A DNA stretch of 64,000 bases from TMED23 sp913054205 (lineage in GTDB: Bacteria > Pseudomonadota > Alphaproteobacteria > Rhodospirillales > UBA2165), in contig JAYGEG010000160.1 in NCBI GenBank assembly GCA_046582495.1, positions 90,366-154,365 on the forward strand, read 5' to 3'. Below are positions 8,105 to 17,006 of the stretch, piece after piece (positions within the stretch are counted from its first letter, which is position 1; each line of letters starts with the position of its first letter). The notes beneath the pieces are model-generated. The model did no database searches and was not told the DNA's origin. It saw nothing but the letters and a program-made list of their open reading frames with translations. The translations under genes and the position numbers were made by a program.

Positions 8105-8458
8105 ATGCAAATTCCAATAAAAGCAGATTGGACAACTCGAGAAGTGTTTAAGTCGTATGAACGTGATGATATGCAGTTTAGAAATACTCAAGTGCCGGTC
8201 AAACTCGTGCAATATTCAAACGAGCCATTAGTTTCGCGGTCTCAGGCCAAGAGGTTGTTGTCGAGATTTGATGAAATTAATGAGGTTTTGCTGGATTTTC
8301 AGGGGATTGATGAAGTTGGTCGTGCCTTTATTGACGAGATTTTTCGGGTGTTTAGATTTGAAAACCCCAAAACAGTATTGACTTGGTTGAATGTTACAGA
8401 AGAAATCCATCAACTAATAAAAAATGCAATAGAAACGCCTGATGACACTTCTAAATAA
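8105..8458 (+). CDS. STAS-like DUF4325 protein
   Basis: 117-aa protein carrying the DUF4325 signature: LVSRSQAKRLLSRFDEINEV, then LLDFQGIDEVGRAFIDEIFRVF. This family has a STAS-like fold and is usually attached to, or encoded beside, a histidine-kinase-type ATPase, which suggests a partner-switching role. Here it stands alone: no ATPase is adjacent and the upstream frame is closed by a TAG at 8060, so no fusion has been missed. The ATG is preceded by AAAGGAAC at about ten bases. AT-rich codons distinguish it slightly from neighbours. The partner, if any, must be encoded elsewhere. Confidence 0.85.
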   Translation: MQIPIKADWTTREVFKSYERDDMQFRNTQVPVKLVQYSNEPLVSRSQAKRLLSRFDEINEVLLDFQGIDEVGRAFIDEIFRVFRFENPKTVLTWLNVTEEIHQLIKNAIETPDDTSK

Positions 8459-8553
8459 AGTTTGCCCGCCTTGCCATAACCTTTTCCGACCTATAGGTTG
8501 CGCAACATTGTTTGCCTAACGAACAATGTTGCGTGAAGGGCGTGTAAATACCC

Positions 8554-9576
8554 GTGACCAGTGAAATTGAATTTTTAACCGACCACATTCCTGAGCCGGG
8601 CGAAGTGTATGAAATAACGCCGGGCATTCAGTGGATCAGGATGCCGCTGCCGTTTCTGCTCAACCATATCAATCTCTGGATGATCGAAGAGGAAGACGGC
8701 TGGGTCCTCATTGATACCGGCATTAATGACGAGCGAACCAAAGAGATTTGGCGCGATATCTTTGGGCGTGTACTCAATGGCAAGCCGCTCTCCAGATTGG
8801 TCTGCACCCATGCGCATCCGGATCATATTGGTCTCGGGGGATGGATCCATGAAGAATATGGTGCTGAGTTGGTTATTACCCGCGAAGAATGGGCCTTTGG
8901 CCGCATGATTTCGATGGGGGCGACCAAGGATGAAAAAACCTATTTCGACTATTTCCGCCGCATTGGGTGTGACGAAGAAAATTTAAATGATTTGGGCAGC
9001 CATATTCTTACCGCCGACGAACTTTATCATGATGTGCCGCGGCGCTATGAGCGTATGCGTGATGGCTCAACGATCACGATTGCCGGAAAACAATGGGAAG
9101 TGATTGTCGGGCTGGGACATGCAGTGGAGCATGCGTGCCTATATTGTCAGGAGTTGGACGTGCTGATTGCCGGTGATCAAGTGTTGCCAAAAATCACGCC
9201 GACAATAATGGTGCACGCACCGGAGCCCGAGGCCGACCCGCTTAAGGATTTTCTCGACAGCAACGAGAAACTTCGTCGCCTGCCTGATACAGTTACTGTG
9301 TTACCGAGCCATAACCGCCCGTTTACGGGGCTGCATGCGCGCCTCGACCAGTATATAGCCCATCATGACGAGCGATTGGATGTCGTGCTCAATGCCTGCG
9401 ATAAGCCGCTTTCTGGCATGGAAGTCGCGGGCGTATTGTTTACGCGAGAATTGGATTTTCATGGCAAGTTTTTCGCCTCGGGTGAGGCAATGGCACATAT
9501 TCGGCATCTAGAATATCAAGGCAAGCTCTCGCGAAGCATCGATACAGATGGCGTCGAGCGCTACCTGCGAGCCTAA
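8554..9576 (+). CDS. MBL-fold metallo-hydrolase, LACTB2-like
   Basis: 340-aa cytoplasmic metallo-beta-lactamase-fold hydrolase. The metal site is THAHPDHIG (HxHxDH), with later ligands in GLGHAVEHA and IAGDQVLP. The last 70 residues (LDVVLNACDKPLSGMEV...) resemble the winged-helix tail of LACTB2-type hydrolases. Start is GTG; the ribosome binding site is weak. It converges with the persulfide dioxygenase gene, sharing 4 bases at the stops. The substrate is unknown; thioesterase or nuclease activities occur in relatives. Confidence 0.85.
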   Translation: MTSEIEFLTDHIPEPGEVYEITPGIQWIRMPLPFLLNHINLWMIEEEDGWVLIDTGINDERTKEIWRDIFGRVLNGKPLSRLVCTHAHPDHIGLGGWIHEEYGAELVITREEWAFGRMISMGATKDEKTYFDYFRRIGCDEENLNDLGSHILTADELYHDVPRRYERMRDGSTITIAGKQWEVIVGLGHAVEHACLYCQELDVLIAGDQVLPKITPTIMVHAPEPEADPLKDFLDSNEKLRRLPDTVTVLPSHNRPFTGLHARLDQYIAHHDERLDVVLNACDKPLSGMEVAGVLFTRELDFHGKFFASGEAMAHIRHLEYQGKLSRSIDTDGVERYLRA

Positions 9577-10625
9577 TTTAACGACGGTGGTGCTTCAATC
9601 GGGCCGTCGGCGTTTACCCAGGCGTCGATACCGCCGCCGAGATGGCGAATATTTTTAAAGCCTGCGGATCGCAATTCCTTCAACGCCATCGCCGATCTTT
9701 CACCATACGCACAATAGAGCATGAGCTGTTGGCTCGACTGCTGGGTTAAAGCTGCGAGCAGGCCGCCCGGCTTAATATAGTCGGCAAGGCTTTTGTAGGG
9801 GACATGAACGGAGTTTGGGATGACGCCATTTTTTTCGCGTTCCGGGTCTTCGCGCAGATCTATAAAAATCGCGGCCTTATCTTCAAGCCGAGCAACCGCA
9901 TCGAAGGCTGGAATGGTACGTTCAGTAATTTCCGGCTCTTCTTGCGACATTCCGATTTTTTGATTGGCCGGGACGGCGACATCCATCATTTTAGGATTGG
10001 CGAGTCCGAGATTGTCCATAATGTCGGTATATTCTTTTGCCGATACGACCTGCAATCGTGGGTTATAGGCTCTTTCCTCACCGATCGTGCTGGTACTGTC
10101 ACCTTTATAATCATGACCCGGGTAAACAATCGTTTCATCCGGTAGTTTCAACAGTTTATCGAACAAAGAATGATAGGCTTCTTGCGAACTGCCTTGCTGA
10201 AAATCTGTCCGCCCGGTTCCTCTAATTAAAAGTGTATCGCCGGTAAACACCATGCCCGGGGAATAAAAACTGTATGAATCGTTTGTGTGGCCTGGCGTAT
10301 ACATAACATCCAAACAAACGCCATCTATTTCAATTTTATCGCCGTCCTCTATGCGCATAGAGACAACATCTGCGCTGCTTTGTTTGCCCATGACAGTAAT
10401 ACAGTTTGTCTCATCCCGAAGCGCACCCAATGCCGTGATGTGATCTGCATGGACGTGGGTATCGATCGCTTTGGCGAGTTTGAGATCAAGCTCTTCGAAT
10501 AGTTTTAAATAGCGCTCCACTTTGCTGAGGACGGGATCGATGATGAGTGCTTCACTGCCTGTACCGGAAGCCAATAGATAGGTGAAGGTACAGGACTCGC
10601 TGTCAAACAATTGGCGAAAAAGCAT
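9573..10625 (-). CDS. persulfide dioxygenase-rhodanese fusion (ETHE1-like)
   Basis: 350-aa two-domain enzyme. Residues 1 to about 230 form an ETHE1-type persulfide dioxygenase with the iron and fold motifs THVHADHIT, TPGHTNDSYSF, FTGDTLLIRGTGRTDF and YPGHDY. Residues about 245-345 form a rhodanese domain whose active loop is YCAYGERSA. Such fusions oxidise glutathione persulfide to sulfite and exchange sulfane sulfur with thiols, in cytoplasmic sulfide detoxification. It lies 115 bases downstream of a two-cysteine ArsR regulator of the type that senses reactive sulfur, and the pairing supports the function. It could have its own promoter in that gap or belong to the RND operon upstream. Confidence 0.93.
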   Translation of the reverse strand: MLFRQLFDSESCTFTYLLASGTGSEALIIDPVLSKVERYLKLFEELDLKLAKAIDTHVHADHITALGALRDETNCITVMGKQSSADVVSMRIEDGDKIEIDGVCLDVMYTPGHTNDSYSFYSPGMVFTGDTLLIRGTGRTDFQQGSSQEAYHSLFDKLLKLPDETIVYPGHDYKGDSTSTIGEERAYNPRLQVVSAKEYTDIMDNLGLANPKMMDVAVPANQKIGMSQEEPEITERTIPAFDAVARLEDKAAIFIDLREDPEREKNGVIPNSVHVPYKSLADYIKPGGLLAALTQQSSQQLMLYCAYGERSAMALKELRSAGFKNIRHLGGGIDAWVNADGPIEAPPSLN

Positions 10626-10740
10626 TGATGATGTCCCCTGATGAAATTCCTCGTCTAAGTCATCTAGATAGCATCAATCAAAACAAGTTTCACCTAAATT
10701 CTACGTGAGATTGGTGTAGATAAGTGATGCTTGGCAAATA

Positions 10741-11091
10741 TCAGCAAGCGGCTTCTTCACTAACTCCGGATTGGGTGGGTTCCATCAATATTTTGCAAAT
10801 GCTATCAAGGATTCTGGAGGCGTCATTGTCTACCAATGAATAAAAAATCATTTGCGCTGAACGCCTGGTTTGAACCAACTCGTCTTTCCGCAATCTGGCA
10901 AGATGCTGCGAGAGCGCTGATTGACTGAGGCCGACAATATCTTCTAATTCGCCGACGGAATATTCTCTCTCTTTGAGGCGGCAAAGAATATAGAGACGAT
11001 GCCGGTTCGCCATTGCTTTTAAAATTTTGGCGCCATCAACTGCACAAAAATCGTTGGGCATGGCGGGGCGTTCGTTTGTTGAAATATCCAT
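10741..11091 (-). CDS. ArsR-family repressor, SqrR/BigR-like sulfur sensor
   Basis: Winged-helix ArsR protein, about 116 aa from the chosen ATG. The DNA-binding helix is LSQSALSQHLARLRKDELV. It keeps two Cys at the positions of the sensor pair in SqrR and BigR: one in YILCRL before the wing region and one in DSICKIL of the last helix; these form a di- or tetrasulfide bridge with persulfides. Further Cys occur at both ends. I chose the ATG at 11091 (GGA six bases before) over a TTG at 11106 that abuts the RND stop. Downstream is the persulfide dioxygenase, the classic target of this regulator type. Confidence 0.88.
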   Translation of the reverse strand: MDISTNERPAMPNDFCAVDGAKILKAMANRHRLYILCRLKEREYSVGELEDIVGLSQSALSQHLARLRKDELVQTRRSAQMIFYSLVDNDASRILDSICKILMEPTQSGVSEEAAC

Positions 11092-11106
11092 TTTAGTTCC
11101 AATCAA

Positions 11107-14100
11107 TTATTCAGCCGGTGTGTTCACCACATCGACCGGGGCTTTTATGTTTTTGGGTTTTAATGAGAATGAAAATAAGCTGAGTAGAGGTGGTATAATA
11201 AGAAGTGTTAAAATTGCAGATAACGACAGTCCGCCAATAACCACTGAGCCCAATCCACTATAAAGCTCGGACCCTGCGCCTGGGAAAAATACCAATGGCA
11301 GCATACCAAACACACTGGTCAAGGTAGACATAAAAATCGGTCGAATGCGATTACGGGTCGCCTCCATAATTGCGTCGTTGGCGTTCATGCCTTCTTCGCG
11401 AACATGAACGAGGGTTTGGTGAACCAGCAGAATAGCATTGTTCACCACGATCCCAATAAGAATGACAAACCCAAGTAGGGTCAGCATATCCAAGGCTTGG
11501 AAACGAATGATATTTAGGATTGTTAGTCCTGCAACACCGCCCGCGGTGGCCAAGGGAACCGAGAACATAATGATGAAGGGGTAGATAAAACTCTCAAATA
11601 AAATTGCCATCACAAGATAAACGATGACCAAGGCAAGGAGTAAATTGAGCACCATATTGTCGAATGTTTTGGTCAGTGCATCTGCGGTGCCGCCCATGGT
11701 CATGGAAATACCAGGCGGCAATCCCTCGGCTTTTAACTTCGCCATAACGTCTTCACGCACCTGTTCCATGGCCACTTCCAAGGCAATCGCCCGCGATGGC
11801 CGAATACGAAGGGTGACGGTTCGAACGCGCTCCAAATGACGGATTTGATCAGGGCTTGACGTCACCACGATTTTTGCCAGTGAGCTTGCCGGCAAAACCA
11901 GGCCGGAACGGGTGACAACAGGAAGATTACTTATGCTTTCTGTTCGGTTGATATATTTATCCGGACCCATCAAAGTCAAATCCATGCGATTGCCGCCGAC
12001 AGTCACTTCGGCAACGCGCAATCCATCATTAAAGGCATCAATGGTTTGGCCGAGTTCCTTGGCGGTCATGCCGTTATCGGATAATGCCCTCGGATCAGGC
12101 ACCAGTCGGATTTCAGGCGACGCGTTTTGCAAGCCAGGATTAACTCGGATTTGATTGCCCTCGCTACGTGGGAACATGCGCGATGCAATCTCGTTTGCCC
12201 GTCCGGCGACTTCCAAAACGTCATTTAGGTCAGGTCCGGAAATATCGAGATTAATATTACGCCCGCCGCCGAAACCGCGGCCAAATAAGGAGGTTTGAAA
12301 GACAAAGCCGCGACTACCGGGCTCTTGGAAAATAGCACGGCGAATGATGGGTATGAGTTCTTTAGCGCGCGACGGATCAACCGCAGCGCCGGCTGCTATG
12401 GTAAAGCCACGGCGGATAACAAACCAAAAGCGGCTCATCTTAACAGGTCCGTCTGGATTTGCTTCTTCGCCGTCTGTCGACGCTAAATTTGGCTGCAAGC
12501 GCCTAAAAGTATTGGCCGCAATTTCGCGCACCGCGTCTAAATTGTACCCCGGCGGCGTGGCGATCCGAGCGATGATTAAATTTCGATTGCCTTCGGGTAG
12601 GTACTCAAGCTTGGGCAGGAAGACCCATGTCGCAAGACCGGTGATGCCACACACCAAAACAATTGTTGCCACCGCAAGTTTTTTATTGTCAATCACCCGG
12701 CGGGCGTAGCCAATAATGCAGCGATTAAAAAAGTGCGCAAAATGATCGATGCCGGGAAGACTTAAACTGTCTGAGAAGTCGCGTATCGGTCCTGCAAGCA
12801 TTCTATTAGCAAGTGCTGGTATCACCGTGATGGAAACGATCAGCGATAACAGAACTGCGACAGAAATGGCGACAGCGATGTCGCGGAACAACTGGCCAAC
12901 TTCAAGGTTCATCACCAATATAGGAACAAACACCATGACGGTTGTTAGCGCAGATACAAAAACCGCTCCCCACACCTGTTGAGCACCGAGAAGAGCTGCT
13001 TCGAACGGTGTTTTGCCTTGTTGGCGTAGTCGGAAAATATTCTCGAGCACAACAATTGCCGCGTCTACAACCATACCAACGGCAAAAGCGATGCCGGCTA
13101 ATGATATTACATTGATTGAGCGACCCAAGGCAGCCATGGCGACAAAAGAGCCAATAACCGAGACCGGGATAGCGAGCGAAATAATGGCTGTTGCTCGAAA
13201 CGAACGCAGGAACAACATAAGAATAAGTGCGGCCAGCAGACCGCCGACGACAATATTTTGCTGCACCAGTCTGATTGCTGAATTGATATAAACCGTATCG
13301 TCATGGACTTGCTTGAGATGAAGCCCTGCATTTTGGAGAACACCTTCGTTTAGCTCCTTAACGGCGGCCCTTACATTCTCCATCACTTCAATGACATTGA
13401 CGCCAGTATCGCGGACAACATTAGCAACAATCGATTTGTTGCCGTTATTGAGAATATAGGTCGAGGCTTTTTTGTAGCTAAATCTAACTTCTGCAACGTC
13501 CGAGACACGCACGCGGGCGATGCGACCAGTGGCTTGGTCAACTTGGGTACGGATAATTAGGTTTTCAATACGCTCTTCATTGATCAGTTCGTTATCAGTT
13601 CGGACAATATAGCGGCGTTTTCCTTCTTCAACGACGCCAGCGGAAATGGATGCGTTGGCATTGCGCATGGCTGTTACGACGTCTGGAACCGCCAGGCCAA
13701 AGCGTGCCATTTTCTGGGGATCGACAATGATCTGGAGTTCCCGGCGTTTTCCGCCGTAGATATTGGCAAGCGCAATACCCGAAATACGTTCGAGACGGTC
13801 GGCTAGAAAATCTTGAAGGAAGGCACCGTAGGTTTGGATATCTCTTTCGTTGCCAGGCAGCTTATTAATCACAAACCAGGCAATAGGATTGTCTTCGGAA
13901 TCGCGCGTCCGGATGCGGGGTTGTTTAGCTTCATCCGGGATGCCGGAAATGTTGGTGAGCGAGTTGCCTATCAACATTAAGGCTCTGTCCATATTGGTAT
14001 CGATCGAAAACTCAAGGCGAATGTAGTTTTGGCCATCGCGACTCGTGCTTGAAATTTCCTCCAAGCCATCGAGGCCGGTCAGAGCTTCCTCCTGACGAGT

Positions 14101-14292
14101 GGTAATCTCTCTTTCTACTTCGATTGGTGATGCGCCCGGCCAGGCGGTGTGTAGAGAGACAACAGGTTTGCGTAAATCCGGCGTTAGCTGAATAGGGATC
14201 AGTTGCAATGCAACAAAGCCCATCAAAACGACCATCAAAACGAGAGATAAAACTGCGACCGGTCGTTTGATTGCCATCTCAATTAAGGGCAT
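11107..14292 (-). CDS. RND efflux transporter, inner-membrane pump
   Basis: 1061-aa proton-driven resistance-nodulation-division pump of the hydrophobe/amphiphile (HAE1/AcrB-like) class. Twelve transmembrane segments arranged as 1+5 and 1+5 around two large periplasmic loops are visible; the TM4 relay reads GMVVDAAIVVLENIF, keeping the first Asp of the AcrB Asp-Asp pair but with Ala in place of the second, and the TM10 element is GIVVNNAILLVH. Its ATG overlaps the stop of the adaptor gene by one base, and the ArsR gene follows. The N-terminal half has an extended first loop. The cargo is unknown. No outer-membrane channel gene is nearby, so a shared TolC is likely. Confidence 0.96.
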   Translation of the reverse strand: MPLIEMAIKRPVAVLSLVLMVVLMGFVALQLIPIQLTPDLRKPVVSLHTAWPGASPIEVEREITTRQEEALTGLDGLEEISSTSRDGQNYIRLEFSIDTNMDRALMLIGNSLTNISGIPDEAKQPRIRTRDSEDNPIAWFVINKLPGNERDIQTYGAFLQDFLADRLERISGIALANIYGGKRRELQIIVDPQKMARFGLAVPDVVTAMRNANASISAGVVEEGKRRYIVRTDNELINEERIENLIIRTQVDQATGRIARVRVSDVAEVRFSYKKASTYILNNGNKSIVANVVRDTGVNVIEVMENVRAAVKELNEGVLQNAGLHLKQVHDDTVYINSAIRLVQQNIVVGGLLAALILMLFLRSFRATAIISLAIPVSVIGSFVAMAALGRSINVISLAGIAFAVGMVVDAAIVVLENIFRLRQQGKTPFEAALLGAQQVWGAVFVSALTTVMVFVPILVMNLEVGQLFRDIAVAISVAVLLSLIVSITVIPALANRMLAGPIRDFSDSLSLPGIDHFAHFFNRCIIGYARRVIDNKKLAVATIVLVCGITGLATWVFLPKLEYLPEGNRNLIIARIATPPGYNLDAVREIAANTFRRLQPNLASTDGEEANPDGPVKMSRFWFVIRRGFTIAAGAAVDPSRAKELIPIIRRAIFQEPGSRGFVFQTSLFGRGFGGGRNINLDISGPDLNDVLEVAGRANEIASRMFPRSEGNQIRVNPGLQNASPEIRLVPDPRALSDNGMTAKELGQTIDAFNDGLRVAEVTVGGNRMDLTLMGPDKYINRTESISNLPVVTRSGLVLPASSLAKIVVTSSPDQIRHLERVRTVTLRIRPSRAIALEVAMEQVREDVMAKLKAEGLPPGISMTMGGTADALTKTFDNMVLNLLLALVIVYLVMAILFESFIYPFIIMFSVPLATAGGVAGLTILNIIRFQALDMLTLLGFVILIGIVVNNAILLVHQTLVHVREEGMNANDAIMEATRNRIRPIFMSTLTSVFGMLPLVFFPGAGSELYSGLGSVVIGGLSLSAILTLLIIPPLLSLFSFSLKPKNIKAPVDVVNTPAE

Positions 14293-15836
14293 TAGGAAGA
14301 ACTCCCAATTTTATCACGGAAGAATTTTTGTTTTTCTTCTCGGCTCATACCAAAAAACTTCTGCTTTTCTTCCGGGCTCAGACTTTGAATCAGGGCGCGG
14401 CGTTTTTCGCGGGGAATGCCTCCGCCTGACCCACCCGCATTCGGTCGACCTCCAGAACGATTTGCGCTAGGTTTCCCGTCGGGTTTGCCACCGGCGCGCC
14501 TTCCTGAACGATTCACGCGAACCCGTTGGCCAGGGCGCAACAGCTCATTGCCTTTGATAACAACTTTATCACCGGGACGCAGGCCCGATAAAATTTCGAA
14601 TTTGCCACCGAAAGATTCGCCAATCACAATTGCAGCGGGCCTCACTTTACCTTTTTCAAAGACAAAGACAATTCTACCTGACTGGCGGTTTACAATGGCG
14701 TCTTTCGACACGGCCACAACATTCCGCGTTTTACCCTGAGGCACCTCAAGAACTACGCTTTGGTTGGCAACAAGTTTTGTCTTGGTCGCGGATAAATCAG
14801 GATACAAGCGAACGGCGCGGGTGCGTGCCAGCGGATTCTCATCGGGAATAATTGCCCGAACCGCTGCTTTAATTTTAGTGTTGTCATCGAGTTGAATGTC
14901 AATCACGCGGCCGACCGGAACGCCTGACAGCCGAATAGACGGAACATCGGCCTCGATTTCTAAAGTTTCGTCATCCAAGAGAGTGACAATTGGCGAGCCC
15001 GCGGTGATATAAGCACCAGGAGATACATGGCGTACCAATATTGCACCGGCGAAGGGCGCCCGTATCGTCGCATCTTTCAAATCGATGCGGGCAAGACCGC
15101 GTTGGGCGCGGGCACGTTTAAGCGAGGCCGCAGATTCGTCCACGGCAGAGCTTGCTTTCACCACTTCTTGTTTTTTGTCTTCAAATCGCGCCTGACTGAA
15201 GGCAGCAGATTTCCGCAATCTTTGCAGCCGTTTGAGTTCCTGATTTAACAAATCTACCTGGGCCTGCGCGGATTTCCACTTTGCGCGGGCCTGTAAGACA
15301 TCGGCGCTGCGCAACTCAGCTTCTAATTTCAGGCGATCAACATTGAGTTCTGCCAGCACTTGTCCTTTTTTGACGCGGTCACCGACATCAACAAGAACAG
15401 ATTTGACGCTGCCTTTTATACGGGCGGCGACGGCGCTTTTTTGACTGGCCACAAGGCGGCCGATAATAGGAAAGGTTTGAACGAGAGGCTCACTCACAAC
15501 CTCACCAAGCTCTACGAGGGTTGGTGGCCGGCCACGTCGCCGTCCACCTTTGCCACCCGGTTTGCCTTTGCCGCTAGGTTTGGCCGCAGATTTGTTGCCG
15601 GATTTTTTGGAGCTTTTTGCTTTAGCCTGAAAGAATTTTTGTTTTTCCTCCCGGCTCATGCCAAAGAACTTCTGCCGTTCATCATCTGATAAACTTTGGA
15701 TGATTGCGCGCCGTTGGTCCTGACTAAGCCCTTGGGCCTGGACAGTATTCAGCGTTGAAAAACTCACGAGCGTTAAGAGAAAAAAGCTCATTATACCAAA
15801 GGATAACTCTCTGGAATTGCTCATATTAAATTTCAT
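14292..15836 (-). CDS. RND periplasmic adaptor (MFP) with duplicated terminal motif
   Basis: 514-aa membrane fusion protein. A signal peptide (residues 1 to about 35, ending VQAQG) precedes the lipoyl/hairpin/barrel core (AARIKGSVKSVLVDVGDRVKKGQ ... RAPFAGAILVRHVSPGAYI). Unusually, the core is flanked by low-complexity Lys/Gly/Arg tails, and both ends carry nearly the same about 35-residue motif: KFFGMSREEKQKFF at residues 57-69 and again near 494-506, each introduced by RRA[IL]IQSLS and ending close to SS. The motif itself contains two E[RK]QKFF half-repeats. DNA similarity between the two copies is also evident. It starts the RND operon behind a complex inverted-repeat region. Confidence 0.93.
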   Translation of the reverse strand: MKFNMSNSRELSFGIMSFFLLTLVSFSTLNTVQAQGLSQDQRRAIIQSLSDDERQKFFGMSREEKQKFFQAKAKSSKKSGNKSAAKPSGKGKPGGKGGRRRGRPPTLVELGEVVSEPLVQTFPIIGRLVASQKSAVAARIKGSVKSVLVDVGDRVKKGQVLAELNVDRLKLEAELRSADVLQARAKWKSAQAQVDLLNQELKRLQRLRKSAAFSQARFEDKKQEVVKASSAVDESAASLKRARAQRGLARIDLKDATIRAPFAGAILVRHVSPGAYITAGSPIVTLLDDETLEIEADVPSIRLSGVPVGRVIDIQLDDNTKIKAAVRAIIPDENPLARTRAVRLYPDLSATKTKLVANQSVVLEVPQGKTRNVVAVSKDAIVNRQSGRIVFVFEKGKVRPAAIVIGESFGGKFEILSGLRPGDKVVIKGNELLRPGQRVRVNRSGRRAGGKPDGKPSANRSGGRPNAGGSGGGIPREKRRALIQSLSPEEKQKFFGMSREEKQKFFRDKIGSSS

Positions 15837-15859
15837 TTTTACTAAGACTCCCGGTACAC

Positions 15860-15957
15860 TCAGGAATATAATTTGTGGCGATTTTATACCCCAGCCAATG
15901 GGGTATAACGGATCACAAACTGAATTCCGTCGCTCTTTTTGAAATTATATTTCCTGA
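15860..15957. promoter_or_regulatory. nested inverted-repeat control region of the RND operon
   Basis: Three nested arm pairs lie 24-121 bases upstream of the adaptor start: outer TCAGGAATATAATTT (15860-15874) with AAATTATATTTCCTGA (15942-15957, one extra T); middle TTTGTG (15872-15877) with CACAAA (15914-15919); inner TTATACCCC (15884-15892) with GGGGTATAA (15900-15908), 9 bp perfect with a 7-base loop. The inner palindrome has the size and symmetry of a repressor operator. Outer and middle arms overlap at TTT, so they cannot pair fully at once. Confidence 0.65.
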
Positions 15958-16103
15958 ATGTCGCTTTTACTTTATATACCCGCACGATTTTTTATTTTTT
16001 TGTTATAAAAACACCTAAATCTATAGGGTTAATTTAAATAATTATTTCACAATCAGCAATCTACATTACCACAAAAAATTGTAACATTTGATTGATCTTC
16101 GGT

Positions 16104-16922
16104 TCACAGAGTGAGTTCTGATGTTTTAGCATCTTTGACTTTAAGTTCGATTTTACGGGCTGTAGATTTTAGAGTGGCCAAATGGCGTTCAGCTATTTCC
16201 TCCGGCGTAGACGCGGACGAGATAAATGTCACGGCAAGCGTCGCTGTGACGCGGCTACCATTCATTATTGGGATCGCAATGCTTGACGTTTTCCGGTGGC
16301 TGTGAAATCCGTCGTCACGCTTGCCATAACCGTGTTTGCGGGTCCAATTAAGCATGCGCTGAACGTAGTCAGAATCCTGTGCTAGTTTGTCAAATTTGTC
16401 TTTTGAGCGCCGCAAGCTTTCCAGAATTTCCAAGCATTCTGCCTCGGGGCAAAAGCTTAAATAGGCGCGGCCGACAGATGTAACCAGCATTGGAAGGCGC
16501 TCACCAACAGACACCCAATCAATCGTAAACGGGCTATAAGCTCTCGTGGTTTCGCGGATATACATAGCGTCATTTAAAAACGTGATGAGGTCAACCGGCC
16601 AGAGAATTTCTTCGACCGCTTCTTGCATGATCGGCGCGGCGATGCTTTGAACCCAGTCTTCCTCGCCAAAGCCATCGCTTAGGCGCCGCACCAGATGGGT
16701 TAAATAATAACGATCATCGGATTCTTGTTGGCGTATATAGCCGAAAGATTCCAGAGCATTGAGCAAACGATAGATGGCGGGGCGGGAAAACCCTGTCGTT
16801 GCGGCAAGATCCGTGGCCTTCGCGCCTTTAAGATGATTGAGCGTTTCAATGAGCACCAGGAGACGCTCAGCGCTTTTCACACCTTTATATCTCTGTATTG
16901 TATTTTTTTGAGTTTTGGCCAA
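16104..16922 (-). CDS. IclR-family transcriptional regulator
   Basis: 272-aa regulator with an N-terminal winged helix (KSAERLLVLIETLNHLKGAKATDLAATTGFSRPAIYRLLNALESFGYI) and a C-terminal IclR effector domain (RLPMLVTSVGRAYLSFCPEAE). The pattern RETTRAYSPFTIDWVSVG resembles the MhpR branch, whose members respond to aromatic acids, though no aromatic catabolic genes are adjacent. It is divergent from the HDAC-like gene with an 84-base spacer, so it may regulate itself and that neighbour. Effector unknown. Confidence 0.92.
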   Translation of the reverse strand: MAKTQKNTIQRYKGVKSAERLLVLIETLNHLKGAKATDLAATTGFSRPAIYRLLNALESFGYIRQQESDDRYYLTHLVRRLSDGFGEEDWVQSIAAPIMQEAVEEILWPVDLITFLNDAMYIRETTRAYSPFTIDWVSVGERLPMLVTSVGRAYLSFCPEAECLEILESLRRSKDKFDKLAQDSDYVQRMLNWTRKHGYGKRDDGFHSHRKTSSIAIPIMNGSRVTATLAVTFISSASTPEEIAERHLATLKSTARKIELKVKDAKTSELTL

Positions 16923-17006
16923 TTTGTAGACCTGTCTCTTTGCTAGTTAAATCAGGTTCAGTGTAGGCTTTGACCGCATTGCGTACAAATAAAAAGGGAG
17001 ATTTCC

